Position numbers and translations under genes: made by a program. A stretch of 64,000 bases of DNA from Acidilutibacter cellobiosedens (GTDB lineage: Bacteria > Bacillota > Clostridia > Tissierellales > Acidilutibacteraceae). Shown piece after piece: positions 18,982 to 26,806 of the stretch (positions within the stretch are counted from its first letter, which is position 1; each line of letters opens with the position of its first letter). The notes under the pieces were generated by a model, which saw only the letters and a program-made list of their open reading frames with translations, ran no database searches and was not told the origin of the DNA. The stretch spans positions 920,673 through 984,672 of the forward strand of contig NZ_CP035282.1 of assembly GCF_004103715.1 (NCBI RefSeq). The letters run 5' to 3'.

Positions 18982-20334
18982 ATGAAAGAGTTGAAGGGTG
19001 AAAAAGAAAATCAGATTGAAAATATCAGAAGAATTATTAAAGAAAAAGAGATCAGATTTATAGTTCTTCAAATTACAGATATTTTTGGAAAATCTAAAAA
19101 AGTCACTTTACCTTCCAGTCAATTGGATAAAATACTTGCTAATGAAGTCATGTTTGACGGTTCATCAATTGAAGGTTTTACCAGAATAGAAGAATCAGAC
19201 ATGTACTTATATCCTGATTTATCCACCTTTGTGGTACTTCCTTGGAAAACTCATGGAGGAGAAAATACTGCCCGTATAATATGTGATGTATATACTCCTC
19301 AGGGAGAACCATTTGTTGGCTGCCCAAGGCACGTTCTTAAGTCAGCTTTGAAAAAAGCAGAAGATATGGGATATGATTTTTATGTAGGACCTGAACCGGA
19401 ATTTTATATATTTGGCTTGGATGAAAACGGAAATCCTATATTAGATAGTAATGATAAGGCAGGATATTTTGACATCGCCCCGTTAGATGAGGGAGAAGAA
19501 GTAAGGGAAGCTATAGTTCTTACTTTAGAAGGATTAGGCTTTGAAGTGGAAGCTTCTCATCATGAAGTAGGGCCGGGACAGCAAGAAATTGATTTTAAAT
19601 ATGCTGATGCCTTAACTACTGCAGACAGAATTACTACATTCAGATATGTGGTTAAAAAGGTAGCAGATGATTTAGGGCTCTTTGCCACCTTTATGCCGAA
19701 ACCTGTGACAGGAATTGCGGGTTCGGGAATGCATTTAAATATGTCACTTTTTAAAAACGGAGAAAATATATTTTATGATAAAAACACAGAAGATCACATC
19801 AGTCAAGAAGCTCTCTATTTTTTAGGAGGAATTCTCAAACATGTTAAAGGATATCTGGCTATAACAAATCCTTTAATTAATTCTTACAAAAGGTTGGTTT
19901 CAGGATTTGAAGCTCCTGTCTATATAGCTTGGTCCGAAAGAAACAGAAGCCCGTTGGTTAGAATACCCGCAAAAAGAGGTTTGTCTACAAGATTTGAACT
20001 TAGATGTCCTGACCCTTCATGTAATCCCTACTTAGCTTTAGCAGCTGTTCTTACTGCTGGCCTTGACGGAATAAAGAATAAAATTGTTCCCCCTGCACCT
20101 ATTAATGAAAATATCTATTCAATGAGTTCGAAGGAAAGAGAAGAAAAAGGAATAAAGTGCTTACCCAAAAATATTTTTGAAGCAATAGATGAGTTTTCAA
20201 AAGATGAATTAATAAAAGATGCATTGGGAGCGCATATAACTAATAAATATATTTCCGCTAAATTAAAGGAATGGGAAGAATACAGGCAGATAGTTCAGCC
20301 TTATGAGATTAAGGAATACCTTAAGGAATATTAA
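18982..20334 (+). CDS. glnA: Glutamine synthetase, type I
   Basis: A 450-residue ammonia-assimilating enzyme that forms glutamine from glutamate, ammonia and ATP. Motifs are FDGSSIEGF, the catalytic-site EVGPGQQEIDF, the ammonia/metal histidine region in GSGMHLNMSLF, and the ATP-binding NRSPLVRIPAKRG. The length and lack of the adenylylation-site segment of the enterobacterial GSI-beta enzyme place it in the GSI-alpha group of Gram-positives, which is controlled by feedback inhibition. It has its own promoter and a bidirectional terminator, and there is no glnR next to it. Confidence 0.97.
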   Translation: MKELKGEKENQIENIRRIIKEKEIRFIVLQITDIFGKSKKVTLPSSQLDKILANEVMFDGSSIEGFTRIEESDMYLYPDLSTFVVLPWKTHGGENTARIICDVYTPQGEPFVGCPRHVLKSALKKAEDMGYDFYVGPEPEFYIFGLDENGNPILDSNDKAGYFDIAPLDEGEEVREAIVLTLEGLGFEVEASHHEVGPGQQEIDFKYADALTTADRITTFRYVVKKVADDLGLFATFMPKPVTGIAGSGMHLNMSLFKNGENIFYDKNTEDHISQEALYFLGGILKHVKGYLAITNPLINSYKRLVSGFEAPVYIAWSERNRSPLVRIPAKRGLSTRFELRCPDPSCNPYLALAAVLTAGLDGIKNKIVPPAPINENIYSMSSKEREEKGIKCLPKNIFEAIDEFSKDELIKDALGAHITNKYISAKLKEWEEYRQIVQPYEIKEYLKEY

Positions 20335-20370
20335 TTAGCCCCTGATTGCCAAATTTTTAATAGATAAAAA

Positions 20371-20408
20371 ATTAAGATAAGAATTAATTCTTATCTTAAT
20401 TTTTTTTG
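20371..20408. terminator. Bidirectional terminator between glnA and the SpoU methyltransferase gene
   Basis: A perfect palindrome: ATTAAGATAAGAA and its complement around TTAA (20371-20400), with A runs to the left and T runs to the right. It overlaps the minus-strand stop codon at 20391-20393. Confidence 0.85.
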
Positions 20409-21269
20409 TTTTAATGTTATTTCATATAGTACTACTGTTGCTGCAATAGCCACATTTAATGAATCACAGTCTCCGAACATGGGAATGGAAACGGAAGTAT
20501 GATTTGTGCTGTACCATTCTTCCGATATACCGTATTTTTCGCTTCCCATTACTACTGCTATTCTTCCAGTGTAATTCGATTCGTAAAAATTTAAATTTCC
20601 TTTAGTATCTGTAAGGATTATCTTAAAATTATTTTTATTGAGCCATTTTATGGTTTCGTCGAAATTCGAGTCGATAACCGGTACCTTAAAAAAACTGCCC
20701 ATACTGCTTCGTATAAGCTTAGGATGATTTAGCCGAATTTTTCTGTTAGTAAAAATTACTCCGTCTACATCGGTAGCATCTGCCGATCTTATTATAGTTC
20801 CTACGTTTCCCTGTATTTCCAATCCATCAAGGATGACCAAAGTGCTGTTATTTTTTAATGGAATGTCTTCTAAACTTTTAATGGGTAAATAACATACTGC
20901 AATGAGACCTTGAGAATTTACCTTTTCACTTATAGCTTCAAATACTTTCTTTGAAATTGCAAATATTTTTTGAGTACTTTCGGCATAGCTGTTAACTAAT
21001 TCTTGGGCTTCTATGGTATATATTTCTTCAATGGATATTAAAAAATATTTTATTTTAATATTATATTTTTCAACCATGTTTAATTCCCATATTCCTTCTA
21101 CAACACCTAATTTTTCGGGATTTGGTTTTGTGTTTTTATTCAGAGCCCTTATAATATTTATTATTCTATTGTTTTTGCCTATGAATTGAATTTTATTTCC
21201 GTATCTTTCTTTAAATATATTTTCTTTTTCTTCCAAAGTATAAGATTTTAAATCTGTAAAATGGTTCAT
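20391..21269 (-). CDS. SpoU/TrmH-family RNA 2'-O-methyltransferase
   Basis: A 292-residue SPOUT methyltransferase. An N-terminal substrate-binding domain (about residues 20-130) precedes the trefoil-knot domain, whose three motifs are all present: NVGTIIRSADA, VVMGSEKYGIS and IPMFGDCDSLNVAIAATV. These bind S-adenosylmethionine and methylate ribose 2'-OH in rRNA or tRNA. The layout resembles RlmB and TsnR, so 23S rRNA is a likely target, but the precise nucleotide is not predictable. A single gene, convergent with glnA and sharing its terminator. Confidence 0.85.
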   Translation of the reverse strand: MNHFTDLKSYTLEEKENIFKERYGNKIQFIGKNNRIINIIRALNKNTKPNPEKLGVVEGIWELNMVEKYNIKIKYFLISIEEIYTIEAQELVNSYAESTQKIFAISKKVFEAISEKVNSQGLIAVCYLPIKSLEDIPLKNNSTLVILDGLEIQGNVGTIIRSADATDVDGVIFTNRKIRLNHPKLIRSSMGSFFKVPVIDSNFDETIKWLNKNNFKIILTDTKGNLNFYESNYTGRIAVVMGSEKYGISEEWYSTNHTSVSIPMFGDCDSLNVAIAATVVLYEITLKQKKLR

Positions 21270-21300
21270 ATCATTTTCCTTTCATTAATATTTTTATATT

Positions 21301-21362
21301 CCATAGGAAAATCATAATTTCCTTAATATATTAATGCTTCAATAGAGGCCTTTTTTATGAGA
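21301..21362. repeat. Intergenic repeat element, copy 2
   Basis: This matches 3013-3076 at about five of six positions, including CATAGGAAAATCATA, a small AGGAAA/TTTCCT hairpin and a shared TTCAATAG followed by a C/T-rich end. It lies upstream of the SpoU gene. The 3' half of the ctpB-upstream terminator (42151-42190) looks related but weaker. Confidence 0.6.
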
Positions 21363-21518
21363 CTAAATTCCTATTTTTTTGATTTAATAAAAATTGTTTT
21401 TTGAATAAAATTCTTATATTCAGCTATAAAGGCATTTTTAAACCCTATTTAATAATATCATACATTCCGTAAAAATTTAACATCTAAAATACTTTTTAAT
21501 TAATAGCCCTGTTTATAG

Positions 21519-21524
21519 TATAAT
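21519..21524 (+). promoter_or_regulatory. -10 element ahead of the acpS-alr operon
   Basis: TATAAT in the context TAGTATAAT, about 20 bases before the first start codon. No convincing -35 element. The rest of the 275-base gap to its left holds only repeat copy 2 and AT-rich sequence. Confidence 0.45.
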
Positions 21525-21544
21525 TAAATTAAGGGGGTATGGAA

Positions 21545-22156
21545 ATGATTTTAAAACAAATAAATATAGATGATGATATAATGGTAAAAAATAAAATTCC
21601 AATATTAATTGAAGATAAAAATTGGATTAAGCTATTCGAAGACGTAGATTGTATAGATATTCAAAAATTAAAAAAGAAACTTGAAGAGTCTTTAGAATCT
21701 GAAAGAAATTTATTTAAAGAAATAGATGATCTTCAATATAGAAAATCACAGATCATGAAGAAGATCCTTGAAGTGTCTAATGCGGTTAATAATAAAGAAG
21801 AATTTGAAGAAGTTGATAAATTGGATGATTATAAGGAAGAGATTTTATCAATTAATGAAAGGGCAGATGAATTATCTCTTGATTCCGAAGCGATTTCTAA
21901 AGAAATTGAGGAGATAAATTTTCAGCTTTTGAAATCTACAATAGAATATGGATATAATATTTTAAAACAGGAAAAAGAAAGATTTAATTTTTTAGTAGAG
22001 GAAATAGATAGAATGAGAGAAGAAACTAAAACCCTTATAAATGAAAAGTATGATCATGAAGAAAGAATAAATGGCATATATATATTTCTGCATAATATGT
22101 TGGGAAATGACGAAATAGAAAAATTAGATAAAAGAATATTAGATAGAGAGGGTTAA
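21545..22156 (+). CDS. Hypothetical coiled-coil protein
   Basis: I do not recognise this 203-residue protein. It is acidic and charged, without a signal peptide or membrane span. From about residue 38 it is almost continuous heptad-like helix (KLKKKLEESLESERNLFKEI, and further on), so it should form an elongated coiled coil. Two start codons are possible; the ATG at 21545 lies seven bases after GGGGG, the one at 21539 only one base after it. One base separates its stop from the next gene, a small membrane protein, and both lead directly into acpS. The pairing suggests a soluble rod recruited to the membrane by its neighbour, but nothing shows its role. Confidence 0.7.
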   Translation: MILKQINIDDDIMVKNKIPILIEDKNWIKLFEDVDCIDIQKLKKKLEESLESERNLFKEIDDLQYRKSQIMKKILEVSNAVNNKEEFEEVDKLDDYKEEILSINERADELSLDSEAISKEIEEINFQLLKSTIEYGYNILKQEKERFNFLVEEIDRMREETKTLINEKYDHEERINGIYIFLHNMLGNDEIEKLDKRILDREG

Positions 22157-22157
22157 T

Positions 22158-22412
22158 ATGCTTATTAAAGTTATATTTTTGATACTATTGTTATTAGGAG
22201 TTTTAGAAATATTTTTTGGATTTTTTACGATGATAATTGAAAGATATATTCGAAAGAAAAAATTAGATGATAAATCAAAAGGAAAAATAAAGTTATTTTT
22301 TGTTTTAATATTTTTTATAGGAGTTATATATTTTCTGTTTCAGTTTGTTATAGTTATGGCTAATTTATTAGGAATAAATTTAGGCAAAAGATTTACCGAC
22401 ATATTCAGATAA
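22158..22412 (+). CDS. Small two-span membrane protein
   Basis: An 84-residue protein not assigned to a family. It has two hydrophobic segments (about residues 3-24 and 46-70) with a basic, charged connector RYIRKKKLDDKSKGKIK between them, so both ends probably face outside and the loop faces the cytoplasm. AGAGAGG lies just ahead of the ATG, one base after the coiled-coil gene. Fourteen bases separate it from the AcpS-NnrD gene. It may anchor the coiled-coil protein, an inference from adjacency alone. Confidence 0.65.
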   Translation: MLIKVIFLILLLLGVLEIFFGFFTMIIERYIRKKKLDDKSKGKIKLFFVLIFFIGVIYFLFQFVIVMANLLGINLGKRFTDIFR

Positions 22413-22426
22413 AGGAGATATTAATT

Positions 22427-23692
22427 ATGATCGTGAATGTTGGTACCGATATTGTAAAGGTGGAAAGAATAAAAAATATATTAGAAAGATATGATGAAAA
22501 ATTTTTAAATAGGATTTTTACTAAAGAGGAAATAGAATATATCAGATACAAGAATAAAAGTTTTACTACTGTAAGCGGAATGTTTGCCGGAAAAGAAGCT
22601 GTATTAAAGGTCTTAGGCATAGGAATGGGGAAAATTTCATGGAAGGATATAGAAATAATTCATGATAAGAAAGGTAAACCGTCAGTCAGATTGAGAGGAA
22701 AGGGATATTCTATCTTTAGTGGAAAAACTATAGACAATATTCATATCAGCATAAGTCATGAGAAAGATTATGCTATAGCCTATGCTGTAGGAGAAAGAAA
22801 TTCCTGCGGCGATGAAATTGTTGTTGATGAAAATATGATTTCTATATTACCTAAGAGAAAGAAGGATTCCTATAAAGGAAATTACGGAAGAGTAGGAGTG
22901 ATAGGAGGAAGTTTGAAATATACCGGAGCTCCTTTTCTTTGCAGCAAATCTTCTTTAAAGACCGGAAGCGGATTGGTATATTCTATAGTTCCCAAATCAA
23001 TAAGAGACATTCTTTCCGTTAAATTTACGGAAGAAATAGTAATTTCTGTTGAAGATGATAAAAAAGGATTTTTTAATTTGTCTTCAATGGATGAAATGTT
23101 AAATCAAATAAGTGAAATGGATGCTTTGGCTTTGGGACCGGGCATTGATCGAGACGAGGAAACAAAGGAAATGGTATTTGAAGTACTGAAAAACTTTAAA
23201 GGCCCTATAGTACTGGATGCAGATGGACTTTACTTTCTATCCTTTGATTTGGATGTTCTTTATGAAAGAAAAGGACCGACCGTTATTACACCCCATATGG
23301 GAGAATTTTCAAGGCTTATTAAACTCTCTCCGGAGGATATAAAACTTAACAAAATTAAGTATTCTAAAAATTTTTCTGCAAAATATAATGTAATAACTGT
23401 TCTTAAAGGGGTAAATACTATTGTTGCAAGTCCGCAAGGAAATGTTTATGTGAACAGAACAGGAAATCCGGGCATGGCTACAGCAGGAAGCGGAGATGTC
23501 TTGACGGGCATAATATTGAGTTTGTTAGGGCAAGGTATTGATGAGTTTCATAGTAGCATGTTGGGGGTATATGTTCATGGACTTTCGGGAGATCTTGCCA
23601 AATTATCAAAGGGAGAATACGGCATGACCGCAGGAGACATAATGAATAGTATACCTTCGATATTAAATATTATGGAAAAAAGGTTGGGATAA
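22427..23692 (+). CDS. Fusion of holo-ACP synthase (AcpS) and NAD(P)H-hydrate dehydratase (NnrD)
   Basis: A 421-residue two-domain protein. Residues 1-125 are a complete AcpS with the magnesium ligands Asp8 and Glu57 (GTDIVKVERI, FAGKEAVLK) and HISISHEKDYAIAYAV; this enzyme moves phosphopantetheine from CoA to acyl carrier protein. Residues from about 130 form the ribokinase-like dehydratase that repairs hydrated NADH/NADPH, with GRVGVIGGS, LGPGID and NPGMATAGSGDVLTG (catalytic Asp357). The epimerase domain NnrE, normally fused ahead of NnrD, is missing and AcpS occupies its position. There is no stop or frameshift between the domains. It lies in an operon with the YdcC/GerS-like gene and alr, as in Bacillus acpS-ydcC-alrA. 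Confidence 0.92.
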   Translation: MIVNVGTDIVKVERIKNILERYDEKFLNRIFTKEEIEYIRYKNKSFTTVSGMFAGKEAVLKVLGIGMGKISWKDIEIIHDKKGKPSVRLRGKGYSIFSGKTIDNIHISISHEKDYAIAYAVGERNSCGDEIVVDENMISILPKRKKDSYKGNYGRVGVIGGSLKYTGAPFLCSKSSLKTGSGLVYSIVPKSIRDILSVKFTEEIVISVEDDKKGFFNLSSMDEMLNQISEMDALALGPGIDRDEETKEMVFEVLKNFKGPIVLDADGLYFLSFDLDVLYERKGPTVITPHMGEFSRLIKLSPEDIKLNKIKYSKNFSAKYNVITVLKGVNTIVASPQGNVYVNRTGNPGMATAGSGDVLTGIILSLLGQGIDEFHSSMLGVYVHGLSGDLAKLSKGEYGMTAGDIMNSIPSILNIMEKRLG

Positions 23693-23697
23693 TTTTA

Positions 23698-24303
23698 ATG
23701 AAAAAATTATTTGTTGGTAGTATAATTATATTGATACTTTTACTACTTTTATTTAAGATACCAACAGATAAAGATAATTTGTATGAATTACAGAAGACCA
23801 TCAATAATTTTGAAAATTACTCGACGATTTCAAACATTACAATAATGAATCAAAATAAGAAATCTACATATAAAATAGAAGAAACGTTTGTAAAACCGGA
23901 TAAATTTAAATTGAAAATTATTGAGCCAAAAGAAACAAAAGGGTGTATAATTATATATAATGGAAATAGGCTTTTTCTAAATCAGCCTATTATAGGTCAG
24001 TCTATTTCTATTGATAAAGTGGATAGCCTGGATAAAGAACTTTTTATGGGAGATTTTTTTAGAAACTTAAACCTTTTGGAAGAATCACATATTACCCAGG
24101 AAACCATTGAGGATGAAAAGTATATAGTAATTAAAATTCCTATGATTAATAAGAGCGACTTGAGGTATTACCAAAAGGTATGGTTTAACATAAAGGATTT
24201 TACTCCTTATAAGCTGAATTTGCTGGATAAACATGATAATGTAAGCGTAGAGATACTATATGAGAATTTTTGTTATGATACTGTAATTGAAGAAGAATTT
24301 TGA
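23698..24303 (+). CDS. YdcC/GerS-like (LolA-fold) membrane-anchored protein
   Basis: A 201-residue extracytoplasmic protein with one N-terminal hydrophobic segment (residues 4-20) and a beta-rich domain resembling LolA/LolB-type lipoprotein carriers (TIMNQNKKSTYKIEETFVKP, then IIYNGNRLFLNQP). Its position between acpS and alr matches Bacillus subtilis ydcC, and the gerS-alr2 pair of Clostridioides difficile, where GerS is a lipoprotein needed for spore cortex modification. Unlike those, I see no lipobox cysteine, so it should be held by its uncleaved helix. A sporulation role is inferred from synteny only. The Shine-Dalgarno sequence is weak, only five bases after the previous stop. Confidence 0.72.
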   Translation: MKKLFVGSIIILILLLLLFKIPTDKDNLYELQKTINNFENYSTISNITIMNQNKKSTYKIEETFVKPDKFKLKIIEPKETKGCIIIYNGNRLFLNQPIIGQSISIDKVDSLDKELFMGDFFRNLNLLEESHITQETIEDEKYIVIKIPMINKSDLRYYQKVWFNIKDFTPYKLNLLDKHDNVSVEILYENFCYDTVIEEEF

Positions 24304-24318
24304 GGAGGGAATCGTAAG

Positions 24319-25494
24319 ATGAAAGAATTAGAAGAAACAAGGCCTGTATGGGCGGAGATAAATCTTGATAATTTAGCCCATAATATTAAAGAGGTGAGAA
24401 GATTAACTAAAAAAGGAACTATGGTTACTGCTGTAGTAAAGGCAAACGCTTATGGTCATGGGGCCGTTGAAGCTTCAGAGGTATTTTTAAATAACGGAGC
24501 AGACAGATTGGCTGTTGCAACTTTATCAGAAGGTATAGAATTAAGAAAAGCAGGGATAAAAGCTCCCATCCTTATATTGGGATATACTCCGGGTTCTCAA
24601 AATCATACGGCAATTGAATGGGATATTATACAAACGGTTTATAGTTATAAGGATGCAGAGAATATTTCTAAGGAAGCCAAAAAACTTGGGGAAAATGCCG
24701 TAATCCATATAAAAATTGATTCCGGTATGGGTAGAATCGGATTTCTTCCCAATGATGAAAGTGTTAAAGAGATAGAAAAAATATCTCATTTGCCTTATAT
24801 TACAATGGAAGGAATATTTACTCATTTTGCAAAGGCAGACGAAAAGGATAAAAGCTCTGCAAGGGAACAATACAAAAAATTTAATTGGGTGATGGAAGAA
24901 CTTGAGAAAAAGAAGATAAACATTCCCATAAAGCACGTATCCAATAGTGCTGCTATAATAGATCTGCCGGAATATAATCTTGATATGGTAAGAGCAGGAA
25001 TAATTATATACGGTTTATCTCCGTCTAAAGAAGTAAACTTAAATAAAATTGATCTTAAACCTGCATTGACCTTAAAAGCCAAAATATCAAATGTAAAAAC
25101 AGTCCCTGAAGGAACAGGAATAAGCTATGGGCAAATATTTGTGACAAAAAGAGAAAGTAAAATTGCTACTGTACCAATAGGATATGCCGATGGCTTTACA
25201 AGACTTTTAACAAATAAAGGAGAGGTTGGGATTAAAGGTAAAAGAGCTCCTATAGTAGGGAAGATATGCATGGACCAATGTATGATAGATGTAACGGATA
25301 TAGATGATGTAAAAGTAGGGGACGAAGTGATACTATTTGGAGATGGGAGAGACAATTCTCCTCATACTGATGAAATAGCGGAGAAACTCGGCACTATAAA
25401 TTATGAAATAGTGTGTATGGTAGGAAGACGTGTTCCCAGAGTATATATAAAAGATGGAGAAATAGTAAATATTGTAGATTATTTATTGGAATAA
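24319..25494 (+). CDS. alr: Alanine racemase
   Basis: A 391-residue PLP enzyme that interconverts L- and D-alanine, supplying D-alanine for peptidoglycan. The PLP lysine is Lys41 in VVKANAYGHG and the opposing catalytic base is Tyr270 in GISYGQIF; the C-terminal beta domain with GKICMDQCMIDVTD is complete. GAGGAGGG precedes the ATG. It ends an operon beginning at 21545; the mazEF pair downstream has its own promoter but could also receive read-through, since no terminator lies between. Confidence 0.97.
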   Translation: MKELEETRPVWAEINLDNLAHNIKEVRRLTKKGTMVTAVVKANAYGHGAVEASEVFLNNGADRLAVATLSEGIELRKAGIKAPILILGYTPGSQNHTAIEWDIIQTVYSYKDAENISKEAKKLGENAVIHIKIDSGMGRIGFLPNDESVKEIEKISHLPYITMEGIFTHFAKADEKDKSSAREQYKKFNWVMEELEKKKINIPIKHVSNSAAIIDLPEYNLDMVRAGIIIYGLSPSKEVNLNKIDLKPALTLKAKISNVKTVPEGTGISYGQIFVTKRESKIATVPIGYADGFTRLLTNKGEVGIKGKRAPIVGKICMDQCMIDVTDIDDVKVGDEVILFGDGRDNSPHTDEIAEKLGTINYEIVCMVGRRVPRVYIKDGEIVNIVDYLLE

Positions 25495-25514
25495 TATAAA
25501 TATATGGCTTACCG

Positions 25515-25550
25515 TTGACATGGCGAAGATAAAATAATATACTTATTTTA
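25515..25550 (+). promoter_or_regulatory. mazEF promoter with overlapping palindrome
   Basis: TTGACA at 25515-25520, 17-base spacer, TATACT at 25538-25543. An inverted repeat with 8-bp arms, TAAAATAA (25530-25537) and TTATTTTA (25543-25550) around TATAC, is centred on the -10 element and could be the autoregulatory operator of the antitoxin. Confidence 0.65.
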
Positions 25551-25612
25551 AGTGTATCTTGCGAGGGGATTATTTTGTAAGGCTTCAAAGCTTGGGGGTG
25601 CGATTAATAAAT

Positions 25613-25894
25613 ATGGCTGGGACTAAAAAAATTATGATAAGTTTACCTGATAGCTTATTGGAAGAAGTAGATTTTATAGTATCAATTGAAAAAAAGAATA
25701 GAAGTGAATTTGTACGAGAGGCTATGAAACTGTACATTAGGGAAAAGAGCAAAGTGGAAATAGAAGAGAAGTTAAAGAACGGATACAAAGAAATGAGTAA
25801 GATTAATTTGTCCATAGCTGAAATAGGTATGGAACAGGATATGAGAGAATTGTATGTTTACGAAGCAAAATTAACAGGGTGTGAACAATGGTGA
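25613..25894 (+). CDS. ndoAI: MazE-type antitoxin (ribbon-helix-helix, EndoAI-like)
   Basis: A 93-residue protein with an N-terminal ribbon-helix-helix DNA-binding domain ([19 protein letters not shown], then [15 protein letters not shown]) and an acidic C-terminal tail that would block the toxin, as in Bacillus EndoAI. The ATG at 25613 gives the usual [12 protein letters not shown] start; GGGGGTG is rather far upstream, and a GTG at 25598 is an alternative. It overlaps the toxin gene by seven bases, which ensures coupled translation. Position after alr is the same as in Bacillus. Confidence 0.88.
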   Translation: MAGTKKIMISLPDSLLEEVDFIVSIEKKNRSEFVREAMKLYIREKSKVEIEEKLKNGYKEMSKINLSIAEIGMEQDMRELYVYEAKLTGCEQW

Positions 25895-26238
25895 TTATAA
25901 AAAGAGGAGATATTTTTTATGCGGACTTAAGTCCGGTTATAGGTTCCGAACAAGGAGGGGTTCGGCCTGTTTTAGTAGTTCAAAATGATATTGGGAATAG
26001 ATATAGCCCTACAATTATTATAGCTGCGATTACATCTCAAATAAATAAGGCTAAATTGCCTACACATGTGGAAATTAATGCGGAATATGGTCTTCCAAGA
26101 GATTCTGTAGTACTTTTAGAACAAATAAGAACTATAGATAAAAAAAGGCTTAGAGAAAAAATTGGAAGGTTCAGCGATGAAATGATGGTTAAGGTTGATG
26201 AGTGCATAAAAATAAGTTTAGGGTTAGTGGACCTTTGA
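25888..26238 (+). CDS. ndoA: MazF/EndoA endoribonuclease toxin
   Basis: A 116-residue mRNA interferase very close to Bacillus Endo[48 protein letters not shown] and [14 protein letters not shown] are all present. The conserved arginine and the serine/threonine active-site loops are intact, so it should be active. EndoA of Bacillus cuts RNA at UACAU; the target here is likely similar but unproven. A terminator follows at once. Confidence 0.95.
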   Translation: MVIIKRGDIFYADLSPVIGSEQGGVRPVLVVQNDIGNRYSPTIIIAAITSQINKAKLPTHVEINAEYGLPRDSVVLLEQIRTIDKKRLREKIGRFSDEMMVKVDECIKISLGLVDL

Positions 26239-26270
26239 AATAAGCATGAAAAAAAACATGCTTATTTTTT
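26238..26270 (+). terminator. Terminator after mazEF
   Basis: An 11-bp stem AAATAAGCATG/CATGCTTATTT with a loop of nine A and a T run. Confidence 0.85.
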
Positions 26271-26284
26271 GATGTAATTTTTTG

Positions 26285-26313
26285 TTTTACATAATAGAAA
26301 TGTATAGTATAAT
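26285..26313 (+). promoter_or_regulatory. Promoter of the 26336 gene
   Basis: TTTTAC at 26285-26290 (or TTTACA one base later) and TATAAT at 26308-26313 with 16-17 bases between. It may drive the polysaccharide cluster as well. Confidence 0.6.
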
Positions 26314-26335
26314 CAATAGAAGGAGGAATTTTTTT

Positions 26336-26788
26336 ATGGAAAGAAAAACAAAAATAGATATATTTTTGTTAAGTGTATTGATATTAGCATTAGTGTTAGT
26401 ATCTTTGGGGACAAGAAGTTTTTCGGAGCCGGGAACAGAAGAAGATCCGTTGGTTTCTCAAACATATGTAGAAAAGAGGATAGATCAGCTCAGATATTAT
26501 ATAGATGAAAAGGTATCAGGAAAGAATAAGTTAGAAATAGTAGAAGTAGAAGAAGGTCAATCAATAATAGGTAGTTCGGGGACAGAAATAATACTTAGAG
26601 GTGGAAAGGGTAAAGTTATAGCTGGGCAACTGGGAGGAATTTGTGATGTTACCGACGGAAAAGATCTTCAAATGGATGAAAACGTGCCTGCAAATCATAT
26701 GATTCTTATACCAAGAGACGATGGGAGAGGAATATATGCAGCAGACAAATTGATTCTTATGGTTATGGGAGAATATGAAATCAAATAG
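26336..26788 (+). CDS. Hypothetical membrane-anchored extracytoplasmic protein
   Basis: A 150-residue protein with one N-terminal membrane segment (about residues 8-25), then an acidic stretch with DPLVSQTYVEKRIDQL, a short predicted coiled coil, and a compact beta-rich C-terminal domain (VVEVEEGQSIIGSSGTEI and onward). I know this only as a conserved clostridial hypothetical without assigned function. AGGAGG lies six bases before the ATG. It has its own promoter and is followed at 19 bases by the GNAT gene, so it probably belongs to that unit and may act at the cell surface. Confidence 0.7.
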   Translation: MERKTKIDIFLLSVLILALVLVSLGTRSFSEPGTEEDPLVSQTYVEKRIDQLRYYIDEKVSGKNKLEIVEVEEGQSIIGSSGTEIILRGGKGKVIAGQLGGICDVTDGKDLQMDENVPANHMILIPRDDGRGIYAADKLILMVMGEYEIK

Positions 26789-26806
26789 ATGAGAAGAGGG
26801 ATTTAA

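Noticed and set aside
24541-24936. 131-codon minus-strand open frame inside alr
   Set aside because: Antisense shadow of alanine racemase; rich in Phe, Tyr and Cys as expected from a reversed AT-rich gene.
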